From positions 73,894-137,893 of the forward strand of contig CANRFY010000001.1 of NCBI GenBank assembly GCA_947630015.1: a stretch of DNA of 64,000 bases. The letters are read 5' to 3'. Below, piece after piece: positions 1 to 9,700 of this stretch (within the stretch, counting starts at the first letter, position 1; each line of letters starts with the position of its first letter). Below the pieces are notes generated by a model. The model was not told where the DNA came from. It did not search any database and was given only the letters and a program-made list of their open reading frames with translations. This stretch comes from an uncultured Clostridia bacterium. Lineage in GTDB: Bacteria > Bacillota > Clostridia > Oscillospirales > CAG-272. A program made the translations under genes and the position numbers.

Positions 1-508
1 CGTTGTAGAATCGATCCGACGATACGACGTTGCCGACGTGATATATTGCGCCGATGCGCTCCGACTCCGCGACGGCGAGCGACAAGAGCTTATACGACGC
101 TATCGGCGCGAACGCCCCCGGCAGCGCGTACTGCGCGCCGTAATTTGAATCCGTACACGCGCCCTCGGCGAGTACGACGTCGCGCACTCTCACATTTTCG
201 TGAAAGCTGCCCGCAGTCCCGACGCGGATGATATTCTCGACATCGTAGAAATTGTACAGTTCGTAGCTGTAAATCCCCATAGACGGCATTCCCATGCCGC
301 TCGCCATGACGGTGACAGGCACGCCCTGATACGTGCCGGTGTAGCCCTGCACGCCACGGACGTTGTTGACGAGCTTCGCGCCGTCGAGGAACGTCTCCGC
401 GATCATTTTCGAGCGGAGCGGATCGCCCGGCATCAGCACCGTGCGCGCGATCTCTCCCTTTTGCGCCGCTATATGCGGCGTCGGCGTTGTCGATTTATGT
501 TCGGACAT
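1..508 (-). CDS. deoD: purine-nucleoside phosphorylase, DeoD type (partial, 3' end off window)
   Basis: Cleaves purine (deoxy)nucleosides with phosphate to free base and (deoxy)ribose-1-phosphate in cytosolic salvage. About 169 residues are visible from the ATG at 508. They include the DeoD start region (TPHIAAQKGEIA), the phosphate-binding VLMPGDPLRSK and the GTAGS segment of the hexameric NP-I family. A purine-rich GCGAGGG lies 6 bases before the start. The gene lies 41 bp downstream of deoC on the same strand, so the two probably form one operon that feeds deoxyribose-phosphate into glycolysis. The C-terminal part lies beyond the window. Confidence 0.93.
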   Translation of the reverse strand, partial: MSEHKSTTPTPHIAAQKGEIARTVLMPGDPLRSKMIAETFLDGAKLVNNVRGVQGYTGTYQGVPVTVMASGMGMPSMGIYSYELYNFYDVENIIRVGTAGSFHENVRVRDVVLAEGACTDSNYGAQYALPGAFAPIASYKLLSLAVAESERIGAIYHVGNVVSSDRFYN

Positions 509-549
509 TGTATATCCCTCGCTTTCGATTTTGTATTCCCCGCCGTTCG

Positions 550-1212
550 TCATTTGCCCGATGACGCATTTTTTATCAGCTTAACAATCGAGCTTGTGCC
601 GAGACGGGACGCGCCGAGCGCGATATAATCCTCCGCGTCGGCAAGCGTCCGTATGCCGCCTGCCGCTTTTATCTTTACGTGCGGCGCGCATTCGCTCGCC
701 ATCAGCGCCACATCCTCGCGCGTCGCGCCTCCGCCGCCGAAGCCCGTCGACGTTTTGATGAAGTCAGCGCCGGATTCGGAGACGATATGGCACATCATGC
801 GCTTTTCCGCGTCCGTGAGCCGGCAGCACTCGATTATGACCTTCAGTATATGACCGCCGCACGCGGCTTTGATACGTTTTATCTCATCGAGCAACAGCGC
901 GCGCTCGCCGTTCTTCACCCAGCCGAGATCGATCACCATATCGATCTCATCCGCACCGTTCGCGATCGCATCGCGCGCCATGAATTCCTTCGCCGCAGTC
1001 GTATCGTACCCGTTCGGAAATCCGATCACGGTGCATATCCGCACGCGTCCGCGCGCGTAATCGGACGCGCGCTTCACATATGACGCGGGGATGCAGACGG
1101 ACGCCGTTTTATATGCGATCCCGTCGTCTACGATCTCTTTAATTTCATCCCACGACGCCGTCGGCGAAAGAAGCGTATGATCGACGCGCGAGAGTATTTC
1201 GTTTATCTGCAT
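550..1212 (-). CDS. deoC: deoxyribose-phosphate aldolase
   Basis: Splits 2-deoxyribose-5-phosphate into acetaldehyde and glyceraldehyde-3-phosphate. The 220 residues match a full-length class I DERA TIM barrel. The Schiff-base lysine is K153 in FIKTSTG, the proton-relay lysine is K182 in IKAAGGIRT, and D91 lies in EIDMVI. It sits directly upstream of deoD on the same strand, the usual partnership in deoxynucleoside catabolism. A stem-loop separates it from rpmA upstream, so it probably has its own promoter, which I could not place. Confidence 0.96.
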   Translation of the reverse strand: MQINEILSRVDHTLLSPTASWDEIKEIVDDGIAYKTASVCIPASYVKRASDYARGRVRICTVIGFPNGYDTTAAKEFMARDAIANGADEIDMVIDLGWVKNGERALLLDEIKRIKAACGGHILKVIIECCRLTDAEKRMMCHIVSESGADFIKTSTGFGGGGATREDVALMASECAPHVKIKAAGGIRTLADAEDYIALGASRLGTSSIVKLIKNASSGK

Positions 1213-1220
1213 AATCCCAT

Positions 1221-1254
1221 AATCAAAGCGGGACCGCGACGCGGCCCCGCTTGT
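1221..1254 (-). terminator. stem-loop after rpmA
   Basis: On the minus strand the sequence just after the rpmA stop folds into AAGCGGG / CCCGCTT arms around a GC-rich loop, followed by a weak T-rich stretch. It probably ends the ribosomal-protein operon before deoC. The U-tract is poor, so efficiency is uncertain. Confidence 0.55.
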
Positions 1255-1260
1255 CGTTTG

Positions 1261-1539
1261 TTATTCGGCGTAAACGCTTACGAGCTTCTTGCCCGCGCCT
1301 GTGCGCTCGAATTTTACCTTGCCCTCGACGAGCGCGAAAAGCGTATCGTCGCTGCCGCGGCCTACGTTCGTACCGGGATGTATTTTCGTTCCTCTCTGAC
1401 GAACGAGAATATTGCCGGCGAGGACGTGCTGACCGTCCGCACGCTTGACACCGAGTCGTTTCGACTCGCTGTCGCGTCCGTTCTTCGTGGAACCGACGCC
1501 TTTCTTATGTGCAAAATACTGTAAACCGAGTTTCAACAT
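1261..1539 (-). CDS. rpmA: 50S ribosomal protein L27 with Prp-cleavable N-terminal extension
   Basis: Large-subunit protein near the peptidyl-transferase centre. The start is the ATG at 1539, 8 bases after AGGAG; a longer reading from 1557 lacks a better ribosome binding site. The product begins [14 protein letters not shown]. Known Firmicutes L27 proteins carry such an extension, which Prp removes after the aromatic residue to expose the functional N terminus. The body ([28 protein letters not shown]) is typical L27. It is the last gene of rplU-prp-rpmA, and prp lies 30 bp upstream. Confidence 0.97.
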   Translation of the reverse strand: MLKLGLQYFAHKKGVGSTKNGRDSESKRLGVKRADGQHVLAGNILVRQRGTKIHPGTNVGRGSDDTLFALVEGKVKFERTGAGKKLVSVYAE

Positions 1540-1569
1540 GGTGCTGCTCCTTTCCACCTGTCCTCCGAA

Positions 1570-1935
1570 TCAGAACGATTCGGGATCGCGTTCTTCTACC
1601 TCGACGTCGAGGTAATCATAGTATTCCTCCGTGAGATCCATCAGCTGGTAATAATACGCTTTGATAAGTCCCGAAAGCGCGTATCTGCGCTTTTCGTCGA
1701 CCTCGTAGCCGGCGAGCGCCGCGCGTACAACGAGTCTGACGTCCGCTGTTTCATCCGAGATGTCGTAATCGGCTTCCGATTCATATGCGACCTCGACCGC
1801 GTTGATGATCAGCATCGTCATCGCGGACAGCGCCGCGCAGAGGATATCGTCGCCGGATTCGCCGTAACCCGTGTGGCCATGCTCCTCAAAGCCGTAATAA
1901 ACTCCGCCGGAGGTGAAAAATGTGATCTTAGTCAC
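1570..1935 (-). CDS. prp: ribosomal-processing cysteine protease Prp
   Basis: Protease that removes the N-terminal extension of L27 in Firmicutes. The 121 residues contain the family pattern GHTGYGESGDDILCAALS, with the expected catalytic histidine (H21) and cysteine (C33) twelve residues apart. It sits between rplU and rpmA, 5 bp after rplU, the diagnostic Firmicutes gene order (ysxB position). The acidic C-terminal tail (YYDYLDVEVEERD) is longer than the catalytic core needs; its role is unknown. Confidence 0.95.
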   Translation of the reverse strand: MTKITFFTSGGVYYGFEEHGHTGYGESGDDILCAALSAMTMLIINAVEVAYESEADYDISDETADVRLVVRAALAGYEVDEKRRYALSGLIKAYYYQLMDLTEEYYDYLDVEVEERDPESF

Positions 1936-1940
1936 GTATC

Positions 1941-2252
1941 TCAGCCGTTGATCGCGGAGATCTGAACCTTTGTATAAGGCTGTCTGTGACCGATCTTCTT
2001 CTTCTCGTTCTTCTTCGCTTTATAGCGCAGAACGTGGATCTTCTGACCCTTGACGTCGCCCATGACGTCGGCTGTGACCGTCGCGCCCTTTACGTAAGGA
2101 GCGCCGACTTTAAGTCCGTCGTCGCCGGATACAGCAAGTACGTTTTCAAAGGTATACTTGTCGCCCTCTTTTGCGCCGAGAAGCTCAACATAGATGATCT
2201 CACCCTCGGTGACCTTGTACTGCTTTCCGCCCGTTTCGATGATTGCGTACAC
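1941..2252 (-). CDS. rplU: 50S ribosomal protein L21
   Basis: Large-subunit protein that binds 23S rRNA. I place the start at the GTG at 2252, giving 103 residues beginning [11 protein letters not shown], exactly where L21 proteins normally begin. A GAGGTG Shine-Dalgarno ends 6 bases before it. A second in-frame GTG at 2261 would add three residues but overlaps that Shine-Dalgarno. The conserved C-terminal [11 protein letters not shown] is present. First gene of the operon, behind a strong promoter and a structured leader. Confidence 0.96.
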   Translation of the reverse strand: MYAIIETGGKQYKVTEGEIIYVELLGAKEGDKYTFENVLAVSGDDGLKVGAPYVKGATVTADVMGDVKGQKIHVLRYKAKKNEKKKIGHRQPYTKVQISAING

Positions 2253-2340
2253 GAAAAGCACCTCACTTTCACAAAGACTCGCTGCCGGCAGGCGCCGCGC
2301 CGTTATCGGCGCAAACTTAAAAAAGCCCGCTCACAAGCGG
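2253..2340 (-). promoter_or_regulatory. candidate L21 leader RNA
   Basis: Transcript between the rplU promoter and start codon. The first bases form a CCGCT-TGTG-AGCGG hairpin followed by GCTTTTTT, a terminator-like structure only a few bases from the predicted transcript start. A second GC-rich structure follows. Firmicutes are known to carry an autoregulatory L21 leader at this position, so attenuation by ribosomal protein is plausible. Family membership is inferred from position and shape only. Confidence 0.6.
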
Positions 2341-2346
2341 CAGTAT

Positions 2347-2376
2347 ATTATATCACGGCCAAACGCGCCGTGTCAA
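2347..2376 (-). promoter_or_regulatory. sigma-A-type promoter of rplU-prp-rpmA
   Basis: Minus-strand TTGACA (2371-2376) and TATAAT (2347-2352), both perfect consensus hexamers, are separated by 18 bp. Transcription should begin near 2340, just before the leader hairpin. Confidence 0.88.
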
Positions 2377-2408
2377 GTGGATTTTACCTCTTATTTTTAA
2401 TTTTTCGC

Positions 2409-2463
2409 AAAAAAATCAAATAAGCGCCGCGGCGGAGGGCTTGTTAAGTCCTCCGCCGCCGCA
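2409..2463 (-). terminator. terminator of the cysteine-rich gene
   Basis: The minus strand reads GCGGCGGAGG, a 10-base loop, then CCTCCGCCGC and a T-rich run. It lies between the stop of the gene at 2480 and the rplU promoter, insulating the ribosomal operon. Confidence 0.75.
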
Positions 2464-2479
2464 AGGTGCAAGCTGATTA

Positions 2480-3328
2480 TTATTTCCCGCAGCCGCACGG
2501 CTTTCCGCCGGCGTGGTCGCGGTCGTCGTCCTGCGGTATGAAGGACGGCGGATAGAATTCGTTGACAGGAAACGACATCGTGCGGAAGAGCGCGCACGGA
2601 TCGTCGTTTTCGGGACTTACGCACTCCTTATCCGGAACGGTGTATTCCGTTGCATTGATGAGATACTGCGCGGGGCGCTCGATCCTTACGACCGAGAAGA
2701 ACCCGAGCGACACGACGAGTATGCGGTCGCCGTCGTCGTCCGCGATCCCGCCGCCCATATCGCAAAGGACGTGTTCGGGTATTTCGTCCGGCGCGCAGCA
2801 GCATGAGCAGCAGTTATGCGGCTCCACTATCTTCGCGCCAAGCACGATCGGATCGACCGTCTCGAGTACCGCGACCGGCATATTCGTATTCACGCGGTTG
2901 CCGGAGAGATTCGGACGGCGGCAGTGATTGTCGTCGAACGGATCGCTCTTGAAAATGCTCACGTTGCCCTCAGATGCGAAAAGTATGACGTGCTTTTCGA
3001 CGACGGCGATGCCCGTCACTTCCTGCGGCATACCGTTGCAGCAGATCTCGACTGTTACCTTTACGAAAATACGGATATTTATCTGATAAAATCCGCGGTT
3101 GAACGGCACGGCAGACACGTCGAGCGTCGCTGCGACCGTCTCGGCCGTTTTTGTACGGACATTCTGCGAGCGGTTGATGAGTTCCTGACCGAACGAATTG
3201 AGGTAAACTCTTACGTCCTCGAAGCAATCCTTATCGCGGCACGAATCAAGTACCCTGTATGTGTCGATACAAACAGTCTCGCGTCCGCACGACTGCTTGT
3301 CGTAGCTGTTGATCTTGTTCTCTGGCAT
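2480..3328 (-). CDS. conserved cysteine-rich protein of unknown function
   Basis: A 282-residue soluble protein with no signal peptide or membrane segment. Cysteine clusters are NCCSCCC near residue 175 and a C-terminal PCGCGK; other cysteines sit in the N-terminal CIDTYRVLDSC region. From memory, very similar proteins (same N-terminal wording) occur across gut Clostridia without assigned function. The cysteine clusters recall metal-binding or disulfide-linked spore-coat proteins, but that is inference. GGAGG lies just before the ATG at 3328. It has its own terminator and no obvious operon partner. Confidence 0.75.
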   Translation of the reverse strand: MPENKINSYDKQSCGRETVCIDTYRVLDSCRDKDCFEDVRVYLNSFGQELINRSQNVRTKTAETVAATLDVSAVPFNRGFYQINIRIFVKVTVEICCNGMPQEVTGIAVVEKHVILFASEGNVSIFKSDPFDDNHCRRPNLSGNRVNTNMPVAVLETVDPIVLGAKIVEPHNCCSCCCAPDEIPEHVLCDMGGGIADDDGDRILVVSLGFFSVVRIERPAQYLINATEYTVPDKECVSPENDDPCALFRTMSFPVNEFYPPSFIPQDDDRDHAGGKPCGCGK

Positions 3329-3427
3329 GGAGAAACATTCCTCCTTGAAATATCAAGCGGCGCGCGGAGTGTTCCGGCGCCGCTTTCAATTTCATGATAT
3401 GCCTCGAATTGACTTTATGTCAAAAGA

Positions 3428-3835
3428 TCATATGTACTTCTTCATCGTCTCCGTAGCGTCGGACGCGTCGATCGTCGACGTGATAACGATATTGATGCCG
3501 TGTACATTTGCGAACGATTCCGTCTTGTCGAGGAATACGTCGAACGCGGGAACGTCGTTTCCCGTTATGCGCAGAGCGGAGTCGATGAAAATATCGGTGA
3601 TGTCGTGGTTGCTCGCGTAGATACCGCAGACAAAGCCGTAAAGCGACGGCGCGTCGGAGATGAGATATTCGTCGGCGGGAATGAGACGGCACTGATATTT
3701 GATGTCGTATCTCATTTTGTCGCTTCTCTCGATGCAAACGACGGAGCCGTTCGTGCGGTCGACGGCCGCGTTGACGAGTTCGATCATCTGCTTCGTTTTT
3801 CCGGTTCCCTTGAGTCCGATAATAAGTTTAAGCAT
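3428..3835 (-). CDS. small P-loop NTP-binding protein
   Basis: A 135-residue protein starting MLKLIIGLKGTGKT, whose Walker A (GxxGTGKT) lies at the extreme N terminus. An AAGGA lies about 7 bases before this ATG at 3835; a longer reading from 3868 lacks a good ribosome binding site. A hydrophobic strand ending in acid (ITDIFIDSA) could serve as Walker B, and IVITSTIDAS resembles a sensor strand. Similar short ATPases are common and unnamed in Clostridia. No partner is evident: the neighbours are the cysteine-rich gene and pgi, both on the same strand but spaced 99 and 114 bp away. Confidence 0.72.
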   Translation of the reverse strand: MLKLIIGLKGTGKTKQMIELVNAAVDRTNGSVVCIERSDKMRYDIKYQCRLIPADEYLISDAPSLYGFVCGIYASNHDITDIFIDSALRITGNDVPAFDVFLDKTESFANVHGINIVITSTIDASDATETMKKYI

Positions 3836-3949
3836 ACTGTGTCCTTTCGGTGTGCATTCGGTGTGCAATAATCCTGCGCTTATATTCTATCACTATTTGA
3901 CGTTAATTTCAATAGAAAAATTCTTTTCTTCTGCGAATGTTTTGACCGA

Positions 3950-5293
3950 TTACAGCTCCGCTATGCGCGCGGCAAGCTCCGCGCCGCGCTCCTCGCTTCC
4001 CTTCTTGCCGAGCAGCGCGAACATATTCTTTTTATAGCTCTCGACGCCCGGCTGATCGAACGGATTGACGCCGAGCATATAACCGGATACGGCGCACGCA
4101 AGCTCGAAGAAGTAAATGAGTCTGCCCGTCTCATCTTCGCTTCTGTCGGGCGTTTCAAGCAATATGTTCGGCACGCCGCCGTCGACGTGCGCGAGAAGCG
4201 TTCCGAGCATCGCCTTATGATTGATCTCGTCAAGCTCGCGTCCGGCGATATAGTTGAGACCGTCCGTATCCTCGGGATCGTCTGGGATCGCGATGTGATC
4301 CTTCGGCGATACGACGTCTATCACCGTCTCAAACATCGTGCGGCTGCCGTCCTGAATGAATTGACCGAGCGAATGCAGATCGGTCGAGAACACGACGGAT
4401 GCGGGATATATGCCCTTTCCGTCCTTGCCCTCGCTCTCGCCGTAGAGCTGCTTCCACCATTCCGACATCATCTGAGCCGCAGGCTCATATGATACGAGGA
4501 TCTCGACGCCCTTGCCGCGCTTATAGAGGATATTGCGGAGCGCCGCATACTGAAGCGCCGCGTTGTCCGCGAACGGAAGCGTCATATATTCCTCGCGCGC
4601 CGCCGCCGCGCCCGCCATCAGCGCGTCGATATCGATGCCGGCGACTGCGATCGGGAGAAGTCCAACCGCCGTCAGCACGGAATACCGTCCGCCGATATCG
4701 TCCGGCACGACGAACGTCTCGTAGCCCTCTCTGTCGGCGAACGTCTTGAGCGTGCCGCGGGCCTTGTCCGTCGTCGCGAATATGCGCTGCTTTGCGCCTT
4801 CCTCGCCGTATTTTTTCACGATCAGATCGCGGAATACGCGGAACGCGATCGCAGGCTCCGTCGTCGTTCCCGATTTGGACACGACGTTGACGCAGATATC
4901 CTTGCCCTCGCACATTTTGAGTATGTCGGAGAGGGCGGATGCGGAAATGCTGTTTCCGGCGAAATAGATTTCGGGCGTATCCTTCGGCAGCGCGTTATAG
5001 TTGTTCGATTTGCAGTATTCGATGACGGCGCGCGCACCGAGATACGATCCGCCGATACCGATGACGACAAGCACGTCGCACATCGATTTGATGCGCGCGG
5101 CGGCAGCTTTTATGCGCGCGAATTCTTCCTTGTCATAATTGACGGGGAGATCGACCCATCCGAGAAAATTGCTGCCCGGGCCGTTTTTCGATTTGACGAG
5201 CGACAGCGCCGCCGTCGCCGCGGGCGCGGCATAAACGAGTTCGTGCTGCGTTACGAACTGCGATACGAATTTCTTGTTAACATTTACACTCAT
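3950..5293 (-). CDS. pgi: glucose-6-phosphate isomerase
   Basis: Interconverts glucose-6-phosphate and fructose-6-phosphate in glycolysis. The 447 residues are typical of the shorter Firmicutes enzymes. Visible motifs are [11 protein letters not shown] (79-89), the phosphate-binding SKSGTTTEP (139-147), the PROSITE-type [14 protein letters not shown] (201-214), the [10 protein letters not shown] segment, and [10 protein letters not shown] with the ring-opening histidine. AAGGACA precedes the ATG. Monocistronic by spacing. Confidence 0.97.
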   Translation of the reverse strand: MSVNVNKKFVSQFVTQHELVYAAPAATAALSLVKSKNGPGSNFLGWVDLPVNYDKEEFARIKAAAARIKSMCDVLVVIGIGGSYLGARAVIEYCKSNNYNALPKDTPEIYFAGNSISASALSDILKMCEGKDICVNVVSKSGTTTEPAIAFRVFRDLIVKKYGEEGAKQRIFATTDKARGTLKTFADREGYETFVVPDDIGGRYSVLTAVGLLPIAVAGIDIDALMAGAAAAREEYMTLPFADNAALQYAALRNILYKRGKGVEILVSYEPAAQMMSEWWKQLYGESEGKDGKGIYPASVVFSTDLHSLGQFIQDGSRTMFETVIDVVSPKDHIAIPDDPEDTDGLNYIAGRELDEINHKAMLGTLLAHVDGGVPNILLETPDRSEDETGRLIYFFELACAVSGYMLGVNPFDQPGVESYKKNMFALLGKKGSEERGAELAARIAEL

Positions 5294-5339
5294 ATTGATC
5301 TTGTCCTTTCGCTCCGAGGCGGCGCATTTGCCGTTACGG

Positions 5340-5371
5340 GATTATGGGGAGCCGTACCGGCTCCCCATAAT
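5340..5371 (-). terminator. palindrome downstream of the D,D-carboxypeptidase gene
   Basis: GATTATGGGGAGCCG and its complement form a nearly perfect 32-bp palindrome between the carboxypeptidase stop and pgi. It can act as a stem-loop terminator in either direction but lacks a strong T-run. Confidence 0.55.
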
Positions 5372-5445
5372 CATATCACACCTCGTGCGATTTTTCAATA
5401 TTTTTAAAGCGGCCGCGCCGCTTTTTTTCACGCGCGTCCCGCGCG

Positions 5446-6639
5446 TTACATCAGCATCCCTCGGCAAAGCCTCAAAAGCAGTCCCCAATAGCTTATCTTG
5501 TCTACGTCGGCGGCCGCCGTGATCGGCACCGTGCCGATCGTCTGCCCGTCGACGGTATACGTCGCGCATCCTGCCTCGTCGCCCTTCTTTACGGGAGCCG
5601 GCAGACTTTCCGCAGGCGTCACCGTTTCGACGACGTTTTTCTCGCTTCCCTTTTTCAGCACCGCGCAAAACGCGCCGCGCTCCGTTGCGACGTGATCCTC
5701 GACGCCGCCCGTCACAGGCACGTCGCCCGACGCGCCACCCTCGCTTCTGTAAACGGCATAATTCGCGAATCCGTAATCGAGCAGCGTCTTTGCGCCTTCG
5801 TTTCTGATATCGCGCGTCGGCGATCCCATCACGACGGCGATCAGCTGCATACCGTCGCGCTCCGCCGTCGCCGAGATGCAGAAGCCTGCCTTCGACGTCG
5901 ATCCCGTTTTCAGCCCCGTCGCGCCGCGATAAAATCTGACGAGCCTGTTCGTGTTCGTCAGTCCGAACGCGCCGTTGCGGATCGAATCCATCCAGACCGT
6001 CGTATACTCAAACACGGCGCGGTGTTTTGTGATCAGCTCGCGCGACATGATCGCGATATCGCGCGCCGAAATAAGATGGCTATCGGCGTCGGGCGCGTCG
6101 TCAAGTCCGTTCGTATTGACGAAATGAGTATTGCTCATGCCAAGCTCTGCGGCGCGCTCGTTCATGCGCGCCACGAATGCGGTCTCGTCGCCCGCGACAT
6201 ATTCGGCGAGCGCGACCGTCGCGTCGTTCGCCGACGCGATCAGCACGCATTTTAAAAGCTCCGACACCGTCATGGATTCGCCGGGTTCGAGATAGACCTG
6301 CGAGCCTCCCATAGACGCCGCGTGTTCGCTGCACGAGACCTCGTCGTCAAGCGAGATCGCGCCGCTGTCTACGGCCTCCATCACAAGCAGCACCGACATA
6401 ATTTTCGTGACCGACGCCGGACGCAGCGCCTCGTCCGCGTTCGACTCGTACAGCACCGTGCCTGTCGACGCCTCCATCAAAATACAGCTTTTGGCGTCGA
6501 TATTCAGGCTCGCCGCGGCGGCGTCGACCGTCTGAGACGCCGTATCGGCGTCGGGCGCGCCTCCCTCGGCGCACACGGAAACGGCGCACATCGCGAGCGC
6601 AAGCGCCGCCGACGCGATCCGCATTGCAAAACGCTTCAA
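5446..6639 (-). CDS. serine-type D-Ala-D-Ala carboxypeptidase (penicillin-binding protein 5/DacF family)
   Basis: Trims the terminal D-alanine from peptidoglycan stem peptides outside the membrane. The 397 residues begin with a cleavable-looking signal peptide (about 1-24). The three active-site boxes are SVTK (76-79), SAN (136-138) and KTG (244-246), in correct order and spacing for peptidase family S11. A C-terminal domain and a hydrophobic tail (KISYWGLLLRLCRGMLM) suggest peripheral membrane anchoring. Spore-formers carry vegetative (DacA) and sporulation (DacB/DacF) versions; I cannot tell which this is. Confidence 0.93.
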   Translation of the reverse strand: MKRFAMRIASAALALAMCAVSVCAEGGAPDADTASQTVDAAAASLNIDAKSCILMEASTGTVLYESNADEALRPASVTKIMSVLLVMEAVDSGAISLDDEVSCSEHAASMGGSQVYLEPGESMTVSELLKCVLIASANDATVALAEYVAGDETAFVARMNERAAELGMSNTHFVNTNGLDDAPDADSHLISARDIAIMSRELITKHRAVFEYTTVWMDSIRNGAFGLTNTNRLVRFYRGATGLKTGSTSKAGFCISATAERDGMQLIAVVMGSPTRDIRNEGAKTLLDYGFANYAVYRSEGGASGDVPVTGGVEDHVATERGAFCAVLKKGSEKNVVETVTPAESLPAPVKKGDEAGCATYTVDGQTIGTVPITAAADVDKISYWGLLLRLCRGMLM

Positions 6640-6720
6640 TTATATCCCCTCTTTTCGCGGTATGATATTTTTATATATCAATATGCGAAACGGGTAAAAC
6701 TTATGACGCGATCGCCGCGC

Positions 6721-9700
6721 TCAGACGACGCGCTTTTTGTATCTCAGATCGATCCTGTCGCGCCGCGACAGTCCCGCGTATACGGCTCTCGTCAGCTCGT
6801 CGTAATACGAGGCGAGCGCCGCGAGTCCGTCGCGCGTCAGGGCGCGGCCGAATTCCTCGCTCGATATATATTCGAGCGCCGTCGCTATGTGAATCTGCGA
6901 CGCTCCGCCGACGACGGGCATCAGCCTCGACGCGTATTCGTCCGGCAGCTCGCCCGATTCGGGAGGCAGTCCGAGCGCCGTGAGCAGCTCGAGTATGCAC
7001 AGATCGAGTTCGTGCGCAAGCTCGTGCAGCTCGTCGTCCGTCATGGGCGACTCCGTATCGAGCGAACGCGATATCAGCGTCGCGCGTCTGCGGCGCGCCG
7101 CGTTCGATCTGTGAACGGTAACGATCAGCGCCGTTATGAACCATACAAGCGCCGCGAACACTATCACCGCCGCTATTATCGCGACGACGATCAGGGCAAG
7201 TCGTCCGTCGTCCTCCTCCGGCAGAGGGATATCCTCGTCGTCTTTTTCGTCGTCATTACCATCGTCGTCGTCGGGCCTGTCATTGACAGGCGGCTTCGGA
7301 TCCTCCACAGGCTCCGTATCTGTGACTCCGCCCGTACCGCCGCCGTAAATTTCATCGTGCATGAGCGGCGTCGCCTCATACTGCACCCAGCCGAGATGAT
7401 CATAGTAGACCTCGACCCACGCGTGCGCGTTGCTGTCGAGTACCTCGCTGTTATATCTGAGGAACGGATCGTCGACGCCCGTCGCCTTATAATAATCGGC
7501 GGCAACGTAGCCCTCGCAGTAGCGCGCTGGTATTCCGACGGAGCGCAGCATAAGCGTAAGCGACGAGGCGAACTGCACGCAGTAGCCGGCCTTCGTCTTC
7601 GTGAGAAATTCAACGACGGCCGACATCTCCGGCTCCGACTTTTCCTCTTCATCATTATCCGATCCGCTGCCGGATATGGCCAACGCGTCCCCTGCCCCCT
7701 CGCCGGTCGTATCTGCCTGCTCGTCCGATTTTGGCGGCTCGAGCGTATAGACGAATTCGTCGTTGAAATACTCGACGATCGCCATGATGGCGCTGTGATA
7801 TCCGTCGTATTCCGCGAATTTTACCGTTGACGGGTCGATGCCCGCCGCGTTAAGCACGCGGCGCGTCTCGGCGTATATCTCGGAGTTGTCGTCGGGATCG
7901 GTGTTCAAATACGTATCCCTGACGTATTCGGCATAGAGGCGTTCCGTGTCGTCGTATTCGATGAGCGCTGCGCGTTCCGCGTCCGTCATCGTCGTCAGAT
8001 ATCGGCGCAGAAGCGAATATACTCCGGCGCTGACGCCGTATTCTTCCTCGATCTCGAATTCCTTTTGATCTATGTAGCGCTCCTTCGTCTCCTCGTCCGC
8101 GTTGAGATATGAATCAGGCTCGCCCGATCTTATCAGCTCAATCATCGCGCAGTACAGCTTGATCGAATCGTTGAAATTCTTGCCGAGCGACGGCGACCGC
8201 ATCGTCGTGACGAACGACTCCGACGCGTATGACGTATCTCTGAGGAAGAAGTTCGACGTCCATATGCCGTCGAAATAATGCGTATACGGACGGCGGAGCG
8301 GCGAGCGCCCGCCGTATGACATAAGCCCCTTCGACGGACGTGCGAACGCCGGTATCGGCAGCAGCTGCGAATCATTATATAATCGTCTCACGCTGACGCG
8401 TTCGAGGATGAAGCCGCGGCTCGCGTTCTCCGAATAGCCTGATTCGTCGATGCGCGAATCGAACAGCGGGAAAACGGAGGAATAGAAGTTTTCCCTGATG
8501 CTGTCCGGCGTAAAGCCGTCGCCGAATTTATCGTTATATTCGGCGATATCGTCAAGCGTCGCCGAATACCACATATTGTCGTCGTACTCGGTGCCGATCC
8601 ACTGGCGCAGATAGACGGACGTATCGAACGGCACGCCGACATACATGACAGGCACGTCGGCAAACGACGGATATAGCGCCTCCGTCGAGCGCGGACCGCC
8701 TGTGCTGCCGCCGTGCAGCGGCGACGGCATATTGTTCAGGTCGGGCTTGTCGGTCTTGATTATAGCCTCGACATAGCCGCGCGCCGTATTCATGAAGCTC
8801 GAAAGATACGGTATGCCCGTTTCGTTTTTCGCAACAAGCTGCGCGGGGATCGAAATCGCCAGCATCGACATCGCGAACGTGACAAATCCGATCGCGCCGC
8901 CGAGCGAGCGGCTGCGCCGCGCCGCCTTGCGGTCGGGACGCTCCGATCTCTTTTCCGCGCGCCAAAGCTCGCGCGCCTTCACGCGTTCAAGCTTTCGTTC
9001 ATCCGCCTTAAGGCGGCGCTCCGCGCGTTTGCGCGCGCGTCTGACCGCCGGCGACTCGAGCCTTAACGCGTCCTCGACGTTTTTATCCTTGCCGCGCTGC
9101 TTTTTCGCTTTTTGCGCTTTGAGCTTTGGCGGCTTACGCTTTTTCGGCGCGCCGCCGTCAACGGACGGCAGCGATTCGTTTTCCTTGAGGATGCGCTTGT
9201 TTTTCCCCGTCGCCGTATAGACGCGATCGTAAAGGCAAAGCGCCGCGACTCCGGCCGCCGCCGATACGAACAGCGAAAACGCCCAGTTCGAGCGCATTAT
9301 ATTATATGTGCAGATCGGTATGAAAAACAGCGCCGTGACAGGCACAAGATACAGTCCGCGGCAGCGCTTCATTATCGCCGGCACGAAAAGCAGCGACAAA
9401 AACAGCGACAGCAGTATCGCGCCGCCCTTGAAAAGCTCCTCCTCGCTGAATATCGTCGCCGGCGCGTCCGCCCTCAGCGCATATACCGCCGTCTGTCCGA
9501 CGGAGACGAATTTGTCGATGACGGCGTTATGAACGGCTGCGACCGATCCGATTATGAATTCGGACAAGTTCGACGTGAACGCGAACAGCTGAGCGAACAG
9601 CACGCCGACAAACGACAAAACGCCGAGTACGGACGTCCGTCCGCCGTGAACTATCATCGCGATCGTGAGCGCGAACGCGAGCGACGGGATCATGATATCG

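Noticed and set aside
1213..1260. An independent small gene between deoC and rpmA.
   Set aside because: Only a stem-loop is present, with no start codon and ribosome binding site pair.
6322..7830. Long open frame (over 500 codons) on the plus strand.
   Set aside because: It lies antisense to the carboxypeptidase and transglutaminase genes, is extremely arginine-rich and has no recognisable motif or ribosome binding site; it is a GC-bias shadow.
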